Shown: positions 36,151-45,762, counted from the stretch's first letter. The stretch is DNA of 64,000 nt from HRBIN30 sp964534275 (GCA_964534275.1 CAZHQG010000010.1:1-64000); one strand, 5' to 3'. The notes: generated from the letters alone by a model not told the origin. Numbers and translations are program-made.

Positions 36151-37089
36151 TTACGCAAAAGCTGGTAACACACGCTCCGCAAAAAGCCGGGCCGGCTCGC
36201 GTGTGTCGCGCCCAAAAAATTCCATGATGAACATCGTACAACCAAGTTCCACGTGCGCGTGGATTCGGTCGATCAGCCTCTCTGGACTCCCAACTAACGT
36301 TAACGGACCCGGCGCCCCCATGTGCCCACCGTAAATTGCCTGCGCTTTTTGCAGCTTCGCATTGGCGTCTGCCTCGTCGGTACCAATGACCACCAAACAC
36401 TGCTGTGAGATGGTTAGACTTTCCCAGGGGCGATCGATTTGCGCACAGTGCTCCCGCAAGCGAGCGACCTTGTGGGCGAGTTCGTTTTGGTTGACCGCCA
36501 AGTTGTTCCAAATGTCCGCGTGAGCCGCGACCAAGTGCAACAGAACGCGTTCTCCTCCACCGCCAATCAGCAGCGGCGGGTGCGGCTGCTGCGCTGGCTT
36601 TGGTTCGCAATAAGCAGCGTGGGCAGTGAAGTGGCGCCCCTCGAAGGTCACCTGGGGCTCGGTCCACAGCCGCTTCATCAACACCGCACCTTCTTCGAGC
36701 TGTTCCAACCGTCGTCGAAGCGGAGGGAACGGGTAACCGTAACCTTCGAATTCCATTTGGAACCACCCACAGCCTAAACCCACAATGACTCGGCCATCAC
36801 TGATGTGGTCCAAGGTGGCAGCCATTTTTGCCAACAAAGCGGGATTGCGAAATCCCACCGGACTCACCAGCGTTCCCAGGCGCACACGCTGCGTCGCCGC
36901 CGCCACCGCCGAAAGCGTTGTCCACGCTTCCAAAATGGGTAGGTTCGGCATCGGAACACCAAACAGGTGATCGTTCAACCATACCGAATCGAATCCGAGC
37001 GCCTCGAACGTCTCAGCTGCGGCTCGGGTTTCCCGCCAAGTTCGTTTGATTTGTGGTAGAGTCACGCCAAAGTGCAGCTTCGCCACCAT
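36151..37089 (-). CDS. LLM-class (probably F420-dependent) oxidoreductase 2
   Basis: This 312-residue luciferase-like monooxygenase follows AAGGAGGCG. It has FGVTLPQIKRTWRET, GFDSVWLNDHLFGVPMP, RLGTLVSPVGFRNPALLAKM, GRVIVGLGCGWFQMEFEGYG and ILLIGGGGERVLLHLVA-like text near the middle. The GLGCGW.Q.EF.GYG run is typical of F420-dependent members found in actinobacteria and related lineages; the cofactor is inferred. It is divergent from uvrA, with about 126 bases between. Substrate unknown. Confidence 0.88.
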   Translation of the reverse strand: MVAKLHFGVTLPQIKRTWRETRAAAETFEALGFDSVWLNDHLFGVPMPNLPILEAWTTLSAVAAATQRVRLGTLVSPVGFRNPALLAKMAATLDHISDGRVIVGLGCGWFQMEFEGYGYPFPPLRRRLEQLEEGAVLMKRLWTEPQVTFEGRHFTAHAAYCEPKPAQQPHPPLLIGGGGERVLLHLVAAHADIWNNLAVNQNELAHKVARLREHCAQIDRPWESLTISQQCLVVIGTDEADANAKLQKAQAIYGGHMGAPGPLTLVGSPERLIDRIHAHVELGCTMFIMEFFGRDTREPARLFAERVLPAFA

Positions 37090-37215
37090 CGCCTCCTTCG
37101 GCCCCGCGAGTTAGCACAGAAGCCTGTTGCAACGAAACCACACTGCACGCGAGGACTGGGCTACGCTGCTTGACGAGCAAGATCGCGAAAGCAAGCCTCC
37201 AACGAAGTGCGCTTT

Positions 37216-40059
37216 ATGGAACAGGACATCGTCATTCGCGGTGCCCGTCAACACAATTTGAAAAACATCGACGTGCGAATCCCACGCAATCGGCTCGTGG
37301 TGCTCACTGGGCCATCGGGTTCCGGAAAATCTTCGCTTGCGTTCGATACGTTGTACGCCGAAGGGCAACGCCGCTACGTCGAATCGCTCTCTACGTATGC
37401 GCGGCAATTCCTCGAACAATTGGAGAAACCGGATGTCGATGCGATCGAGGGACTCTCCCCAGCGATCGCCATCGAACAAGCCACTTGGGGGCACAATCCC
37501 CGATCTACCGTCGGCACGGTTACGGAGATTTACGACTACTTGAGGCTTCTCTTTGCGCGGGTCGGGCTGCCGCATTGTCCACACTGCAATTTGCCCATCC
37601 AAGCCCAAACCGTGCAACAAGTGGTCGATCAACTCTTGGCACACCCGGCTGGAACGCGACTGCAAATCCTCGCACCCGTGGTGCGTGGTCGCAAAGGAGT
37701 GCATCGCCACGAGTTGGACGAACTGCGCAAGGCTGGTTTTGTCCGAGCGCGCATCGACGGAAAACTTTACGACCTTGCCGCGGACGTTCCTCTTGCACGC
37801 AACCGCAGCCACGACATCGCGGTCGTCATCGACCGTGTGGTGGTACGCGACGGAATCACCAGCCGCCTGGCCGACTCCCTGGAACTCGCGTTCCGCTGGG
37901 GGAATGGCTTGGCACTGGTCGAAGCGGTTGGAGACACGCCGGAGGACGCACGCACCTCCTGGGTGTTTAGCCAACATCACGCCTGCACCCAGTGTGGGTT
38001 CTCGCTTCCGGAGGTCAGTCCACGGCTGTTTTCCTTCAACAGCCCTTATGGTGCCTGCCCGGAGTGCAAAGGGGTCGGGGCAGTCGCCTACTTCGATCCC
38101 GACTTGCTGGTTCCGGATCCAGCTCGATCGCTTGCCGACGGCGCCGTCGCCCTGTGGGGACGCATCGACCTTGGCAGCACGCTTGGCAAGCTGCTTACCG
38201 CCCTTTCGGAGCAGTTAGGGTTTACTCTCGACACGCCTTGGCAGGAACTGCCACCCACGGTGCAGCATGCGGTTCTCTTTGGGTCCGACGTCCCACTTAC
38301 ACCGCCACGCAACGGGGCGTCGACTTCGCGCCGGTTGCCGACACGCTTCCCGGGATTGATCCCGCAACTTACGCATCGGGTTGAACGGGTTGCGCGCCCC
38401 CAGGAACGGGAGTTGTTGCAGCGGTACCAAAACACACGCGCTTGCGCGTCGTGTCATGGCACCCGACTCCGACGGGAAGCCCTCTGCGTGCGGATCGGGG
38501 GAAGGTCCATCGCAGAGGTCGCAGCACTGACGATTCCCTCTGCTCTCGAATTCCTTTCAAATTTGGAACTGACGGAGCGCCAACGCCAGATCGCCGAGCC
38601 AATCTTGAGAGAAGCCACAGCCCGCCTGCAGTTCCTCGAAGAAGTCGGGCTCGCGTATCTGTCGCTCGACCGTGCCGCAGATACGCTCTCGGGTGGCGAG
38701 GCCCAACGGATCCGCCTGGCGAGTCAGGTCGGGGCAGCTCTCGCCGGTGTCCTTTACGTGCTCGACGAACCGTCCGTCGGCTTGCACCCGCGCGATACCC
38801 ATCGGTTGCTCGCCCTCCTGACCCGACTCCGGGATTACGGGAACACCGTCGTGGTGGTCGAGCACGACCGAGACACCATTCTTGCCGCTGATTACGTGAT
38901 CGACCTCGGCCCGGGAGCGGGCGCTCGCGGGGGGCATGTCGTGGCGGCTGGTAGCCCAAAAGAAATTTGCGCGGTAACCGCATCACTGACCGGGCAGTAC
39001 CTCTCCGGTGCTCAGCGAATTCCCGTGCCGCCGCGACGACGTTCCGGGAATGGGGCGTTTTTACGCCTGACCGGAGCGAGCCTCCATAACTTGCGCGACG
39101 TCGATCTTGTCGTTCCTCTCGGAACGATCACTTGTGTCACAGGGGTATCGGGCGCCGGGAAAAGCACGCTCATTCTCGATACGTTGTATCCAGCAGTTGC
39201 TGCGCGGCTCGGACAAGGGAATCTCCGACCCGGCCCGTTTCGAGAACTCAGCGGGTGGCAGTTCCTCGACAAAGTCATTCAAGTCGACCAAAACCCGATC
39301 GGACGCACGCCTCGCTCGAACCCAGCAACCTACACTGGTGTGTTCGAAGATATTCGGAGCTGGTTCGCCCAGCTGCCGGAAGCGCGCGCTCGCGGCTTCG
39401 GTGCTGGGCGCTTTTCCTTCAATGTGCGCGGAGGCCGATGCGAGGCTTGCCGCGGAGAAGGATTGGTACGCGTTTCGATGCACTTCCTACCTGACGTCTA
39501 CGTCGCCTGCGACGTTTGCGGGGGGCGCAGGTACGAGCGCGAAACCTTGGAGGTTCGATACAAGGGCAAGCACATTGCTGACGTGCTCTCCCTGACCGTC
39601 GCCGAGGCGCTGGAGTTTTTCTCCTCTGTGCCACACCTCCAGCAGAAGCTCCGCACGCTCTACGAAGTGGGCCTGGAATATCTCACCCTTGGCCAGCCTG
39701 CGACCACCCTTTCTGGCGGCGAAGCGCAACGTCTAAAACTCGCCAAAGAACTTGCACGCAAGTCGACCGGCAAGACGCTTTATGTCCTGGATGAACCAAC
39801 GACCGGTCTGCATTTCGAGGACATCCGGCGGTTGCTCGATGTGCTCCATCGCCTCGTCGATGCGGGAAATACGGTGATCATCATCGAACACAACCTCGAT
39901 GTGATCAAAGTGGCTGACTACGTGATCGACATGGGCCCGGAGGGCGGTGCCGAAGGCGGACGCATCGTCGCCCAAGGCACGCCGGAACAAATTGCCTGCG
40001 CGGAAGGATCCTACACGGGGCGATTTTTGCGACCGTACCTACAGCTCTCCGCGCGCTGA
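37216..40059 (+). CDS. uvrA: Excinuclease ABC subunit A
   Basis: This 947-residue DNA-damage sensor of nucleotide excision repair is complete and of normal length. It carries two ABC ATPase modules: Walker A GPSGSGKSSLAF near residue 31 and GVSGAGKSTLILDTLY near residue 643, with signatures LSGGEAQRIRLASQVG and LSGGEAQRLKLAKEL. Zinc modules are CPHCNLPI followed by CTQCGFS...CPEC, and CEACRGEGL...CDVC. I start at the ATG giving MEQDIVIRGARQHNL; the GTG nine bases earlier has no better site. No repair partner is adjacent. Confidence 0.97.
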   Translation: MEQDIVIRGARQHNLKNIDVRIPRNRLVVLTGPSGSGKSSLAFDTLYAEGQRRYVESLSTYARQFLEQLEKPDVDAIEGLSPAIAIEQATWGHNPRSTVGTVTEIYDYLRLLFARVGLPHCPHCNLPIQAQTVQQVVDQLLAHPAGTRLQILAPVVRGRKGVHRHELDELRKAGFVRARIDGKLYDLAADVPLARNRSHDIAVVIDRVVVRDGITSRLADSLELAFRWGNGLALVEAVGDTPEDARTSWVFSQHHACTQCGFSLPEVSPRLFSFNSPYGACPECKGVGAVAYFDPDLLVPDPARSLADGAVALWGRIDLGSTLGKLLTALSEQLGFTLDTPWQELPPTVQHAVLFGSDVPLTPPRNGASTSRRLPTRFPGLIPQLTHRVERVARPQERELLQRYQNTRACASCHGTRLRREALCVRIGGRSIAEVAALTIPSALEFLSNLELTERQRQIAEPILREATARLQFLEEVGLAYLSLDRAADTLSGGEAQRIRLASQVGAALAGVLYVLDEPSVGLHPRDTHRLLALLTRLRDYGNTVVVVEHDRDTILAADYVIDLGPGAGARGGHVVAAGSPKEICAVTASLTGQYLSGAQRIPVPPRRRSGNGAFLRLTGASLHNLRDVDLVVPLGTITCVTGVSGAGKSTLILDTLYPAVAARLGQGNLRPGPFRELSGWQFLDKVIQVDQNPIGRTPRSNPATYTGVFEDIRSWFAQLPEARARGFGAGRFSFNVRGGRCEACRGEGLVRVSMHFLPDVYVACDVCGGRRYERETLEVRYKGKHIADVLSLTVAEALEFFSSVPHLQQKLRTLYEVGLEYLTLGQPATTLSGGEAQRLKLAKELARKSTGKTLYVLDEPTTGLHFEDIRRLLDVLHRLVDAGNTVIIIEHNLDVIKVADYVIDMGPEGGAEGGRIVAQGTPEQIACAEGSYTGRFLRPYLQLSAR

Positions 40060-40204
40060 CCACCTTCGCCACAACGAACGCCTTGGGCCTGCATTGCCGC
40101 AGGATACACGGCCAAGTTCCTCAGCGCGGTCTGTTCGTGCTACTGGCAGCCGCGAGCTACAAGCCTAACTTCAACCCCACTCTTTCTGAGGCCAGGAGGT
40201 GCGT

Positions 40205-41404
40205 ATGACGTCGCTTCGCCGGGTATACATGGATCACCACGCAACCACACCAGTGGACCCTCGAGTGCTCGAGTCCATGCTGCCCTACTTCGGAGAGAAA
40301 TTCGGCAACCCGGCAAGCCGCCACCACCAGTACGGCTGGGAAGCTGCCGAAGCCGTGGAGCAAGCACGCGCGCAAGTAGCGATGCTGATCGGCGCCAGTC
40401 CAAACGAGATTGTGTTCACCAGCGGGGCCACGGAAGCCAACAATCTGGCCATCAAAGGAGTGGTGGAGTTTTATGCCTCGCGGGGGAATCACATCATCAC
40501 GGTCACCACAGAACACAAGGCGGTGTTGGACCCGTGCCGTGCACTGCAACGCGCTGGGAAGGTTGATGTCACGTACTTGCAGGTCGACCGTTTTGGCTGC
40601 TTGGATCCCGACGAACTTCGGCGAGCCATCACCGACCGAACCGTTTTGATCTCTGTCATGCACGCCAATAACGAGATCGGGACCATCCATCCAATTGCCG
40701 AAATTGGCCGCATTGCCAAGGAACGCGGTGTGCTGTTTCATACCGATGCTACGCAAACCGTCGGCAAGCTGCCCATCGACGTCGATTCGATGGGTATCGA
40801 CTTGCTGTCGATGAGCGCACACAAGCTGTACGGCCCGAAAGGTTGTGGCGCCCTGTACGTGCGCGGGAAGTCTCCCCGTGTCCGCCTCGCCGCGCAACTG
40901 CATGGCGGAGGTCACGAACGAGGGCTTCGATCCGGAACTTTGAACGTTCCGGGAATTGTCGGTTTCGGCCGGGCCTGCGAGCTTGCGGGTTCCGAAATGC
41001 TCGAAGAAGGTCGGCGGTTGCTGGCTTTACGAGAACAGTTGTACCTGGGCCTTACTCGTGAACTCGACGACGTGGTGCTGCACGGTCATCCGACGGAGCG
41101 CTTGCCCGGAAACCTCAACGTAAGTTTCGCGCACATCGAGGGCGAGTCACTGCTGATGGCGCTCACCGACGTTGCCGTTTCTTCGGGAGCGGCGTGCACG
41201 TCGGCCACGCTAGAAACTTCCCACGTTCTGCGGGCAATCGGCGTGGAGGAAGGTCTGGCTCAAGCATCCATTCGCTTTGGCCTCGGCCGTTTCAACACTG
41301 CTGAAGAAGTCGATTACGTGATTGCCCGGGTGGCAAGCGAAGTCCGGAGACTTCGACGCCTTTCGCCGCTTTACGAAGCCAGCCGGCGATCCCATTCAGC
41401 TTGA
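40205..41404 (+). CDS. Cysteine desulfurase (IscS/NifS family)
   Basis: This 399-residue PLP enzyme frees sulfur from cysteine for Fe-S clusters and tRNA thiolation. The ATG at 40205 follows AGGAGGTGCGT. The N-terminus VYMDHHATTPVDPRV, the FTSGATEANNLAIKG block, the PLP lysine in SMSAHKLYGPKG and the catalytic Cys in SSGAACTSATLETSHVL are all present. Position and context (ErpA-like gene 371 bases on) agree with a role in Fe-S biogenesis. No IscU or regulator IscR is visible. A weak hairpin with a short T-run lies 130 bases downstream. Confidence 0.95.
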   Translation: MTSLRRVYMDHHATTPVDPRVLESMLPYFGEKFGNPASRHHQYGWEAAEAVEQARAQVAMLIGASPNEIVFTSGATEANNLAIKGVVEFYASRGNHIITVTTEHKAVLDPCRALQRAGKVDVTYLQVDRFGCLDPDELRRAITDRTVLISVMHANNEIGTIHPIAEIGRIAKERGVLFHTDATQTVGKLPIDVDSMGIDLLSMSAHKLYGPKGCGALYVRGKSPRVRLAAQLHGGGHERGLRSGTLNVPGIVGFGRACELAGSEMLEEGRRLLALREQLYLGLTRELDDVVLHGHPTERLPGNLNVSFAHIEGESLLMALTDVAVSSGAACTSATLETSHVLRAIGVEEGLAQASIRFGLGRFNTAEEVDYVIARVASEVRRLRRLSPLYEASRRSHSA

Positions 41405-41775
41405 TCGTTTATTGTGGGTGGGCACAAGCTAGGTCTCCTCGCCCATTCCCCAGGTTCACGCCCGACGAGCCCAAGGGCGAGCAAGAAACACCGCCCAACT
41501 TTGGCGTCACGAGCAACGGCAACGCACGTCCAGAACGGCGCGGAGCCCTTTCCGTGCCGCGTTGCTTTTCAACTTGGATGGCGACCCGGAATCGACGTGG
41601 GTGTGGGCCTTCCCACCGGTCGAGTGTCCAACCGAGGCCAGGGGCTGAAGTGACTTTGGGTGTGTCATCCGAGGACCAAGAAATCCCTGATGACCCCTTG
41701 CGGCCCATGAGTGCCGAACATTAGGGAGAATCACCCACTAGAGTTAGAAGCCGCTCTCAGGGAAGGAGGCCCGCC
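41405..41775. other. Intergenic region between cysteine desulfurase and ErpA genes
   Basis: No gene is supported in these 371 bases. It contains the weak terminator-like hairpin described separately and, near its end, the ribosome site GGAAGGAGG of the ErpA gene. I see no clear promoter. Confidence 0.4.
41536..41569 (+). terminator. Weak terminator-like hairpin after the cysteine desulfurase
   Basis: A 9-bp stem with one G-T pair (41536-41544 with 41551-41559) has a six-base loop and is followed by CGTTGCTTTT. The T-run is short and offset. If real, it would separate the desulfurase from the ErpA gene. Confidence 0.35.
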
Positions 41776-42099
41776 ATGGCAATCAGTATCTCGGAACGTG
41801 CCGCGCAAAGAATCCGCGAGCTGGTGCAGCAAGCTGGCCGGCAAGAACTTGGCCTCCGGATCAAAGTCGTTGGCGGGGGATGCTCGGGCCTTCAGTACAA
41901 GATGGATCTCGACACTGAGCGACCGGGGGACAAGGTTTTTGGTACGGACGACGCACGCGTGATCGTAGATCGCAAAAGCTTTTTGTACCTGAACGGGACC
42001 GAGCTCGACTACAATGACGGTTTGATGAATGCGGGGTTCACGCTGCGCAACCCCAACGTGAAACGCACGTGTGGATGCGGAGCGTCGTTTGCGGTGTGA
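41776..42099 (+). CDS. erpA: HesB/IscA-family Fe-S insertion protein (ErpA-like)
   Basis: This 107-residue A-type carrier delivers Fe-S clusters to apoproteins. The three conserved Cys are in VVGGGCSGLQYKM and KRTCGCGASFAV at the C-terminus. The ATG follows GGAAGGAGGCCCGCC. Length is normal. It lies after the cysteine desulfurase, which supports a shared pathway, though the gap is large. IscA and ErpA cannot be separated from sequence alone, so the symbol is a best guess. Confidence 0.9.
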   Translation: MAISISERAAQRIRELVQQAGRQELGLRIKVVGGGCSGLQYKMDLDTERPGDKVFGTDDARVIVDRKSFLYLNGTELDYNDGLMNAGFTLRNPNVKRTCGCGASFAV

Positions 42100-42117
42100 T
42101 TGTGGCCAGGAGGCATC

Positions 42118-42342
42118 ATGCGCGGTGCCGAGTTTCCGCAGGTGCCCGCAGTGGGCAAGGACGGGGGCGTCGATCTCGGCGCAAACCCTTTGCGCGGGCG
42201 TGAGTTTCGCGCTCGCAAGGTCGTCGGAGGACCTTCCATCCGACCGGGTGCGCCGTTGATCGCGCGTTTCGGCTCGCAAGTTCTAAACTTGCCGTTTTTT
42301 CACGGGAGGGCGTTCCATGGCCGAAACGAAAAATCAAACTGA
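42118..42342 (+). CDS. Possible 74-residue small protein
   Basis: An ATG follows GGCCAGGAGGCATC, a very good ribosome site, just 18 bases after the erpA stop. The 74-residue product is Gly/Arg-rich (MRGAEFPQVPAVGKDGG at its start) with no known motif, and it overlaps the next gene by 26 bases in another frame. The ribosome site favours translation; the composition argues against a folded protein. It may only serve to couple translation to the next gene. Confidence 0.3.
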   Translation: MRGAEFPQVPAVGKDGGVDLGANPLRGREFRARKVVGGPSIRPGAPLIARFGSQVLNLPFFHGRAFHGRNEKSN

Positions 42343-42745
42343 CGGTTTTGTCCATTTGCTGCAGCCAAATACGCTCCTTCCTTCGCAGCACTTCGCCGCG
42401 CTCAGACGCCGCGCGGAGCAGGAACCGGAGCGGCGGCTGGTGGTGGCATTACTGCAAGACGCGGTAGAGTGTTTCCAAAAGCATCTCTTTGCGCGAGACC
42501 GCAAAAAGCGGCAGTTATTCCGCGACGCCGAAGAATGGATTTGTTCGACCGATCGTACCTGGCCCTTTTCGTTCGAGAACGTGTGTGAAGTGCTGCAGCT
42601 CGATCCTGACTACGTACGCCAAGGATTGCTCGCGTGGAAGGCCGCGCAGCTTGCGCAGCGTGCCAACGCGGAGCACTCTCCCTCTGCGCCGCTCCCGTCT
42701 TCGCAAGCGGGGCCAGGCTGCCCACGCAAAGCAGCTCACGGCTAG
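42317..42745 (+). CDS. Hypothetical protein with LLPSQxF motif (paralogue at window end)
   Basis: This 142-residue soluble protein follows GGGAGGGCGTTCC. It has a conserved-looking N-terminal block (NTLLPSQHFAALRRR), then ERRLVVALLQDAVECFQKHL, FARDRKKRQLFRDAEEWI and a DPDYVRQGLLAWKA tail helix. It is mostly helical. The end is low-complexity and Ala/Pro-rich. A second protein with the same LLPSQ-F block starts at 63853. I believe similar proteins occur in several uncultured lineages, but no function is known. It is not obviously linked to its neighbours. Confidence 0.65.
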   Translation: MAETKNQTDGFVHLLQPNTLLPSQHFAALRRRAEQEPERRLVVALLQDAVECFQKHLFARDRKKRQLFRDAEEWICSTDRTWPFSFENVCEVLQLDPDYVRQGLLAWKAAQLAQRANAEHSPSAPLPSSQAGPGCPRKAAHG

Positions 42746-42830
42746 ACTCGCCGTCGCCTTTGGAGCGCCGCTTTTGACGAGTAAGTAATTTGTCGTCGTG
42801 CATTGCACGCGGATTTGCTAAGCGCATCCC

Positions 42831-44492
42831 ATGGTTTGGCGGCTGTGGCTGGGGATTCGCCTCGCCCTTCACTACGTGGGCGAGGTGGTGCAGTGGCTGA
42901 CGGGACGCAAGCGGCCGTACGCAGTGGTACAACTCACTCTGCGGGGCCCCCTGTCGGAAGGGCCGAGCTCAGGATTTTGGAGTGTGCGCCGGCCGCAGTC
43001 GTTTTTCGAACTCATCACCACGTTGCAGTGGGCACGCGAAGACAACCGCGTAAAGGGAGTGTTCGTCCACTGCGATCAAGCCGAGCTAGGTTGGGCTCAA
43101 GTGCTCGAACTGCACCGCAGCTTGCTCGCGCTTCGGAAAGCGGGCAAGCGTGTGCATGTGGCTCTCGGGCAGGCGACCCTTGCGGAGTACGTCGTTGCGA
43201 GTGCCGCCGAAAAGATCGTCCTGTCGCCGGCAGGTGGACTGGACATTGCAGGTCTCTCCACCGAAGTTTGGTTTCTCGCCCGCGCGTTGGAGAAGCTCGG
43301 CATCCGCCCCGAGTTCGTCCAAGTGGGCGAGTACAAAAGCGCGGCCGAGATCTTCACCCGTACGGAAATGTCCGCGGCGCATCGCGAGGCGATCCAAGCG
43401 ATTGTGAATGACCTACTGCGGCAGCTTGCCGAAGCAGTAGCACAGGGACGCGGCTGGAATGTGGAGCAGGCGGTCGAGATGATCGAAGGCGGGCCGTACG
43501 ACCCGGAATCTGCGGTCACGGCAGGGCTGGTCGATGCCTTGGCGGATCCAGTCATCGCGGAGCGCGAACTGCATCAAGAGCTCGAACTCGACTCGAGTCT
43601 TGCCATTGACTTTCAAACGTACAACCGCCGCAAGAGTCGCGCATTGCGTCCGGCTTCATGGCGATTCGGAGGGGAGCATATCGCGGTGGTCCATGTCGTG
43701 GGCGCTTTGTTCGACGGGCCGGCCCCGCCTGGCGCGCCGGTTCCACCCCCGGTGTGGCTGCTGCGCGACCTCCAACAACTTGCCGAAGATCCGCGCGCGA
43801 AAGCTGTGGTCCTGCGGGTGGTCAGTCCCGGCGGTTCGGCACTTTGGTCCGATCGCCTCTGGCAGGCAGCAACTCTTGTAGCGACCCGAAAACCAGTGGT
43901 CGCATCGTGTGGCGATGTCGCCGCTAGTGGAGGGTACTACCTCGCGCTTGCTGGCCGGCCGTTGTTCGCCGAGGCAAGTACACTGACTGGCTCGATTGGC
44001 GTCGTCGCAGGGAAGTTCGTACTTCGAGGCTTGTTGGAACACCTTGGCATCGACACGGATCGGGTCGCTCGCGGCAAGTACACGGGCTTAAGTTCGAGCT
44101 CGATGCACCTCACCGAGGAGGAACGGGCGCTTTTGCAGCGCAACGCCGAGCGGTTCTACGCCCGCTTTCTCGAGCTCGTCAGTGCCGCGCGGGACCTGGA
44201 CACGACCGCAGCGAGAGAGGTGGCGCGCGGCCGTGTCTGGAGCGGTGCAGCCGCTGCCCAGAATGGTTTGGTAGACGGGTTAGGCGGTTTGGAAGAAGCG
44301 CTGGCGAGCGCGAAGCTTCTGGCTGGATGGGAGCCGCTCGAGCACGTGCCAGTGGTTCACTACCCGCGGCCCCGACCATTGTGGCAAACGCTCGCCGAAC
44401 AACTACGCCCGGAACGTCCCATCCCTTTGCCACCCACCACCGGTGTTGCAGGCGTGTGGGCTTGGCTCCCGATCCCATACAAATTTCGCTGA
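42831..44492 (+). CDS. sppA: Signal peptide peptidase SppA, long (67K-type, duplicated) form
   Basis: This 553-residue protein has two ClpP-like lobes in tandem. The catalytic Lys is in the first lobe, in FVQVGEYKSAAEIFTR near residue 170. The catalytic Ser is in the second, in DVAASGGYYLALAG near residue 368, followed by STLTGSIGVVAGKF. This is the arrangement of the E. coli enzyme and not of the short form at 35088. An N-terminal helix (WRLWLGIRLALHYVG) may anchor it. The C-terminal tail is Pro-rich (PRPRPLWQTL). It is a single gene. Having both forms in one region suggests non-redundant roles, which is inference. Confidence 0.9.
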   Translation: MVWRLWLGIRLALHYVGEVVQWLTGRKRPYAVVQLTLRGPLSEGPSSGFWSVRRPQSFFELITTLQWAREDNRVKGVFVHCDQAELGWAQVLELHRSLLALRKAGKRVHVALGQATLAEYVVASAAEKIVLSPAGGLDIAGLSTEVWFLARALEKLGIRPEFVQVGEYKSAAEIFTRTEMSAAHREAIQAIVNDLLRQLAEAVAQGRGWNVEQAVEMIEGGPYDPESAVTAGLVDALADPVIAERELHQELELDSSLAIDFQTYNRRKSRALRPASWRFGGEHIAVVHVVGALFDGPAPPGAPVPPPVWLLRDLQQLAEDPRAKAVVLRVVSPGGSALWSDRLWQAATLVATRKPVVASCGDVAASGGYYLALAGRPLFAEASTLTGSIGVVAGKFVLRGLLEHLGIDTDRVARGKYTGLSSSSMHLTEEERALLQRNAERFYARFLELVSAARDLDTTAAREVARGRVWSGAAAAQNGLVDGLGGLEEALASAKLLAGWEPLEHVPVVHYPRPRPLWQTLAEQLRPERPIPLPPTTGVAGVWAWLPIPYKFR

Positions 44493-44759
44493 AGCTCCGC
44501 CCCGTGTGGGACGGGCTCCTCGACAAACGCGGCAAGAACCGTGGGATGTGAGCCTCAAAACGGCGCGCACCGAAGACCTGGAGGCATGCCCCCTCCCTAC
44601 AAGCCGCAGCCGTACAAAACCGCAGAGCTCCTCCGTCAGGGGGTAAGCGGAGAAGCGACCCCCAGGGGGGTAGGTGCCAACTTCTCCCCCCGACTCCACC
44701 GAGACCAATCGATTGCTCCGATCGACGTGCGAAGCCCGTACGGGCCAACCCCGGATTTG

Positions 44760-45600
44760 CCCCGGATTTGGACACGCACAGAAGCGAACTGCGAACCTCT
44801 AAAATTTGGACACGCACGAAACCTGCGGCGGCCCACCGCCGCGCAGACTCCCCTCACTGGGCTCTCGCGGGCAGCTGCGGCAGAGGCACCCAACCCCACG
44901 TTCGAGCAAAGATTTGGACACACACCAAACGACGAGCGGGTTAGTCCGGAGGCACTCGAGAACACCGCCCCAACAGCACCGCGATTGGGGCCGGGGCCCG
45001 CCCCCCCGGCCCTCTTTCCGGAGCTTTCAACCTTCCTTACTTATTGCCTCCGGTTCCGCCCTGGAGACCCAGTAGCCGCCAGCCAAACAATCCGGCCTTG
45101 GCCCGGGCGGACCCCACGGCACCAAAAACGGCCGCTCAAAATCGATCCCGTGCGTCGCCTCCGAGCGGCACGTCGCAAATCGTGTGTGTCCATAAACGAG
45201 GCCCCAGGGTGCAGCTCCCCGCAACTCGCCACAAATCAGGGGGTTGAGCGCGCGTACCAAATTTTGGTGTGTGTCCTCAAATTCTCTCACGTACCAAATT
45301 TTGGTGTGTGTCCTCAAATTCTCTCACGTACCAAATTTTGGTGTGTGTCCTCAAATTCTTCAGGTCCCAAAATCCCAAGTGCCTGGCTGGCCGCTGACCT
45401 AAGGTCGCCGTTTGATGTGTGTCCTGAATTGCATCCCTCCTAATCAGTCCTCCGACGGCCATCGTTTGGTGTGTGTCCTGAATCTTCTCGGCGGGCGGCT
45501 GACGTACGGTCAAGGATTGGTGTGTGTCCTGAATTTTTCTCTCTGGCCGGGAGGGGACGAGTTACGGTCGTTCTTTCGTGTGTGTCCTGAATCTTCCCTG
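44760..45600. repeat. GTGYGTGTCC repeat cluster V
   Basis: Antisense copies (TTTGGACACGCAC, TTTGGACACACACC) occupy about 44765-44930. Sense copies start near 45180. From 45417 on, four copies of GTGTGTCCTGAAT occur at 45417, 45471, 45522 and 45580, 51-58 bp apart, and three are preceded by an ACGGTC or AGGTCG motif. This suggests a longer, decayed unit of about 55 bp. Confidence 0.7.
45253..45360. repeat. 37-bp tandem direct repeat, nearly three copies
   Basis: A 37-bp unit starting CGTACCAAATTTTGGTGTGT is repeated at 45253, 45290 and 45327, with the third copy cut short by about three bases. The first two units are identical over all 37 bases. Each holds one repeat core, so a single copy of the family was amplified recently. 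Confidence 0.9.
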
Positions 45601-45762
45601 AATCTTCCTGTGAATTTTCCTTCTGATGAATTTTCGTTGGTTTCTCTACGGTTTACGGCCGTCTTGAGGGGGCAGTCGGAAAGTAGCCGGAGGTCGTAGT
45701 CTCCTACTTCGGGCCGCTTGATTGACTGGTCAGGCTCGTGTATGGGTTGCCCTTGACCACGA

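Noticed and set aside
45410..45600. CRISPR array, suggested by evenly spaced short repeats
   Set aside because: Repeats are short and degenerate, spacers share sequence with one another, and there are no cas genes nearby.
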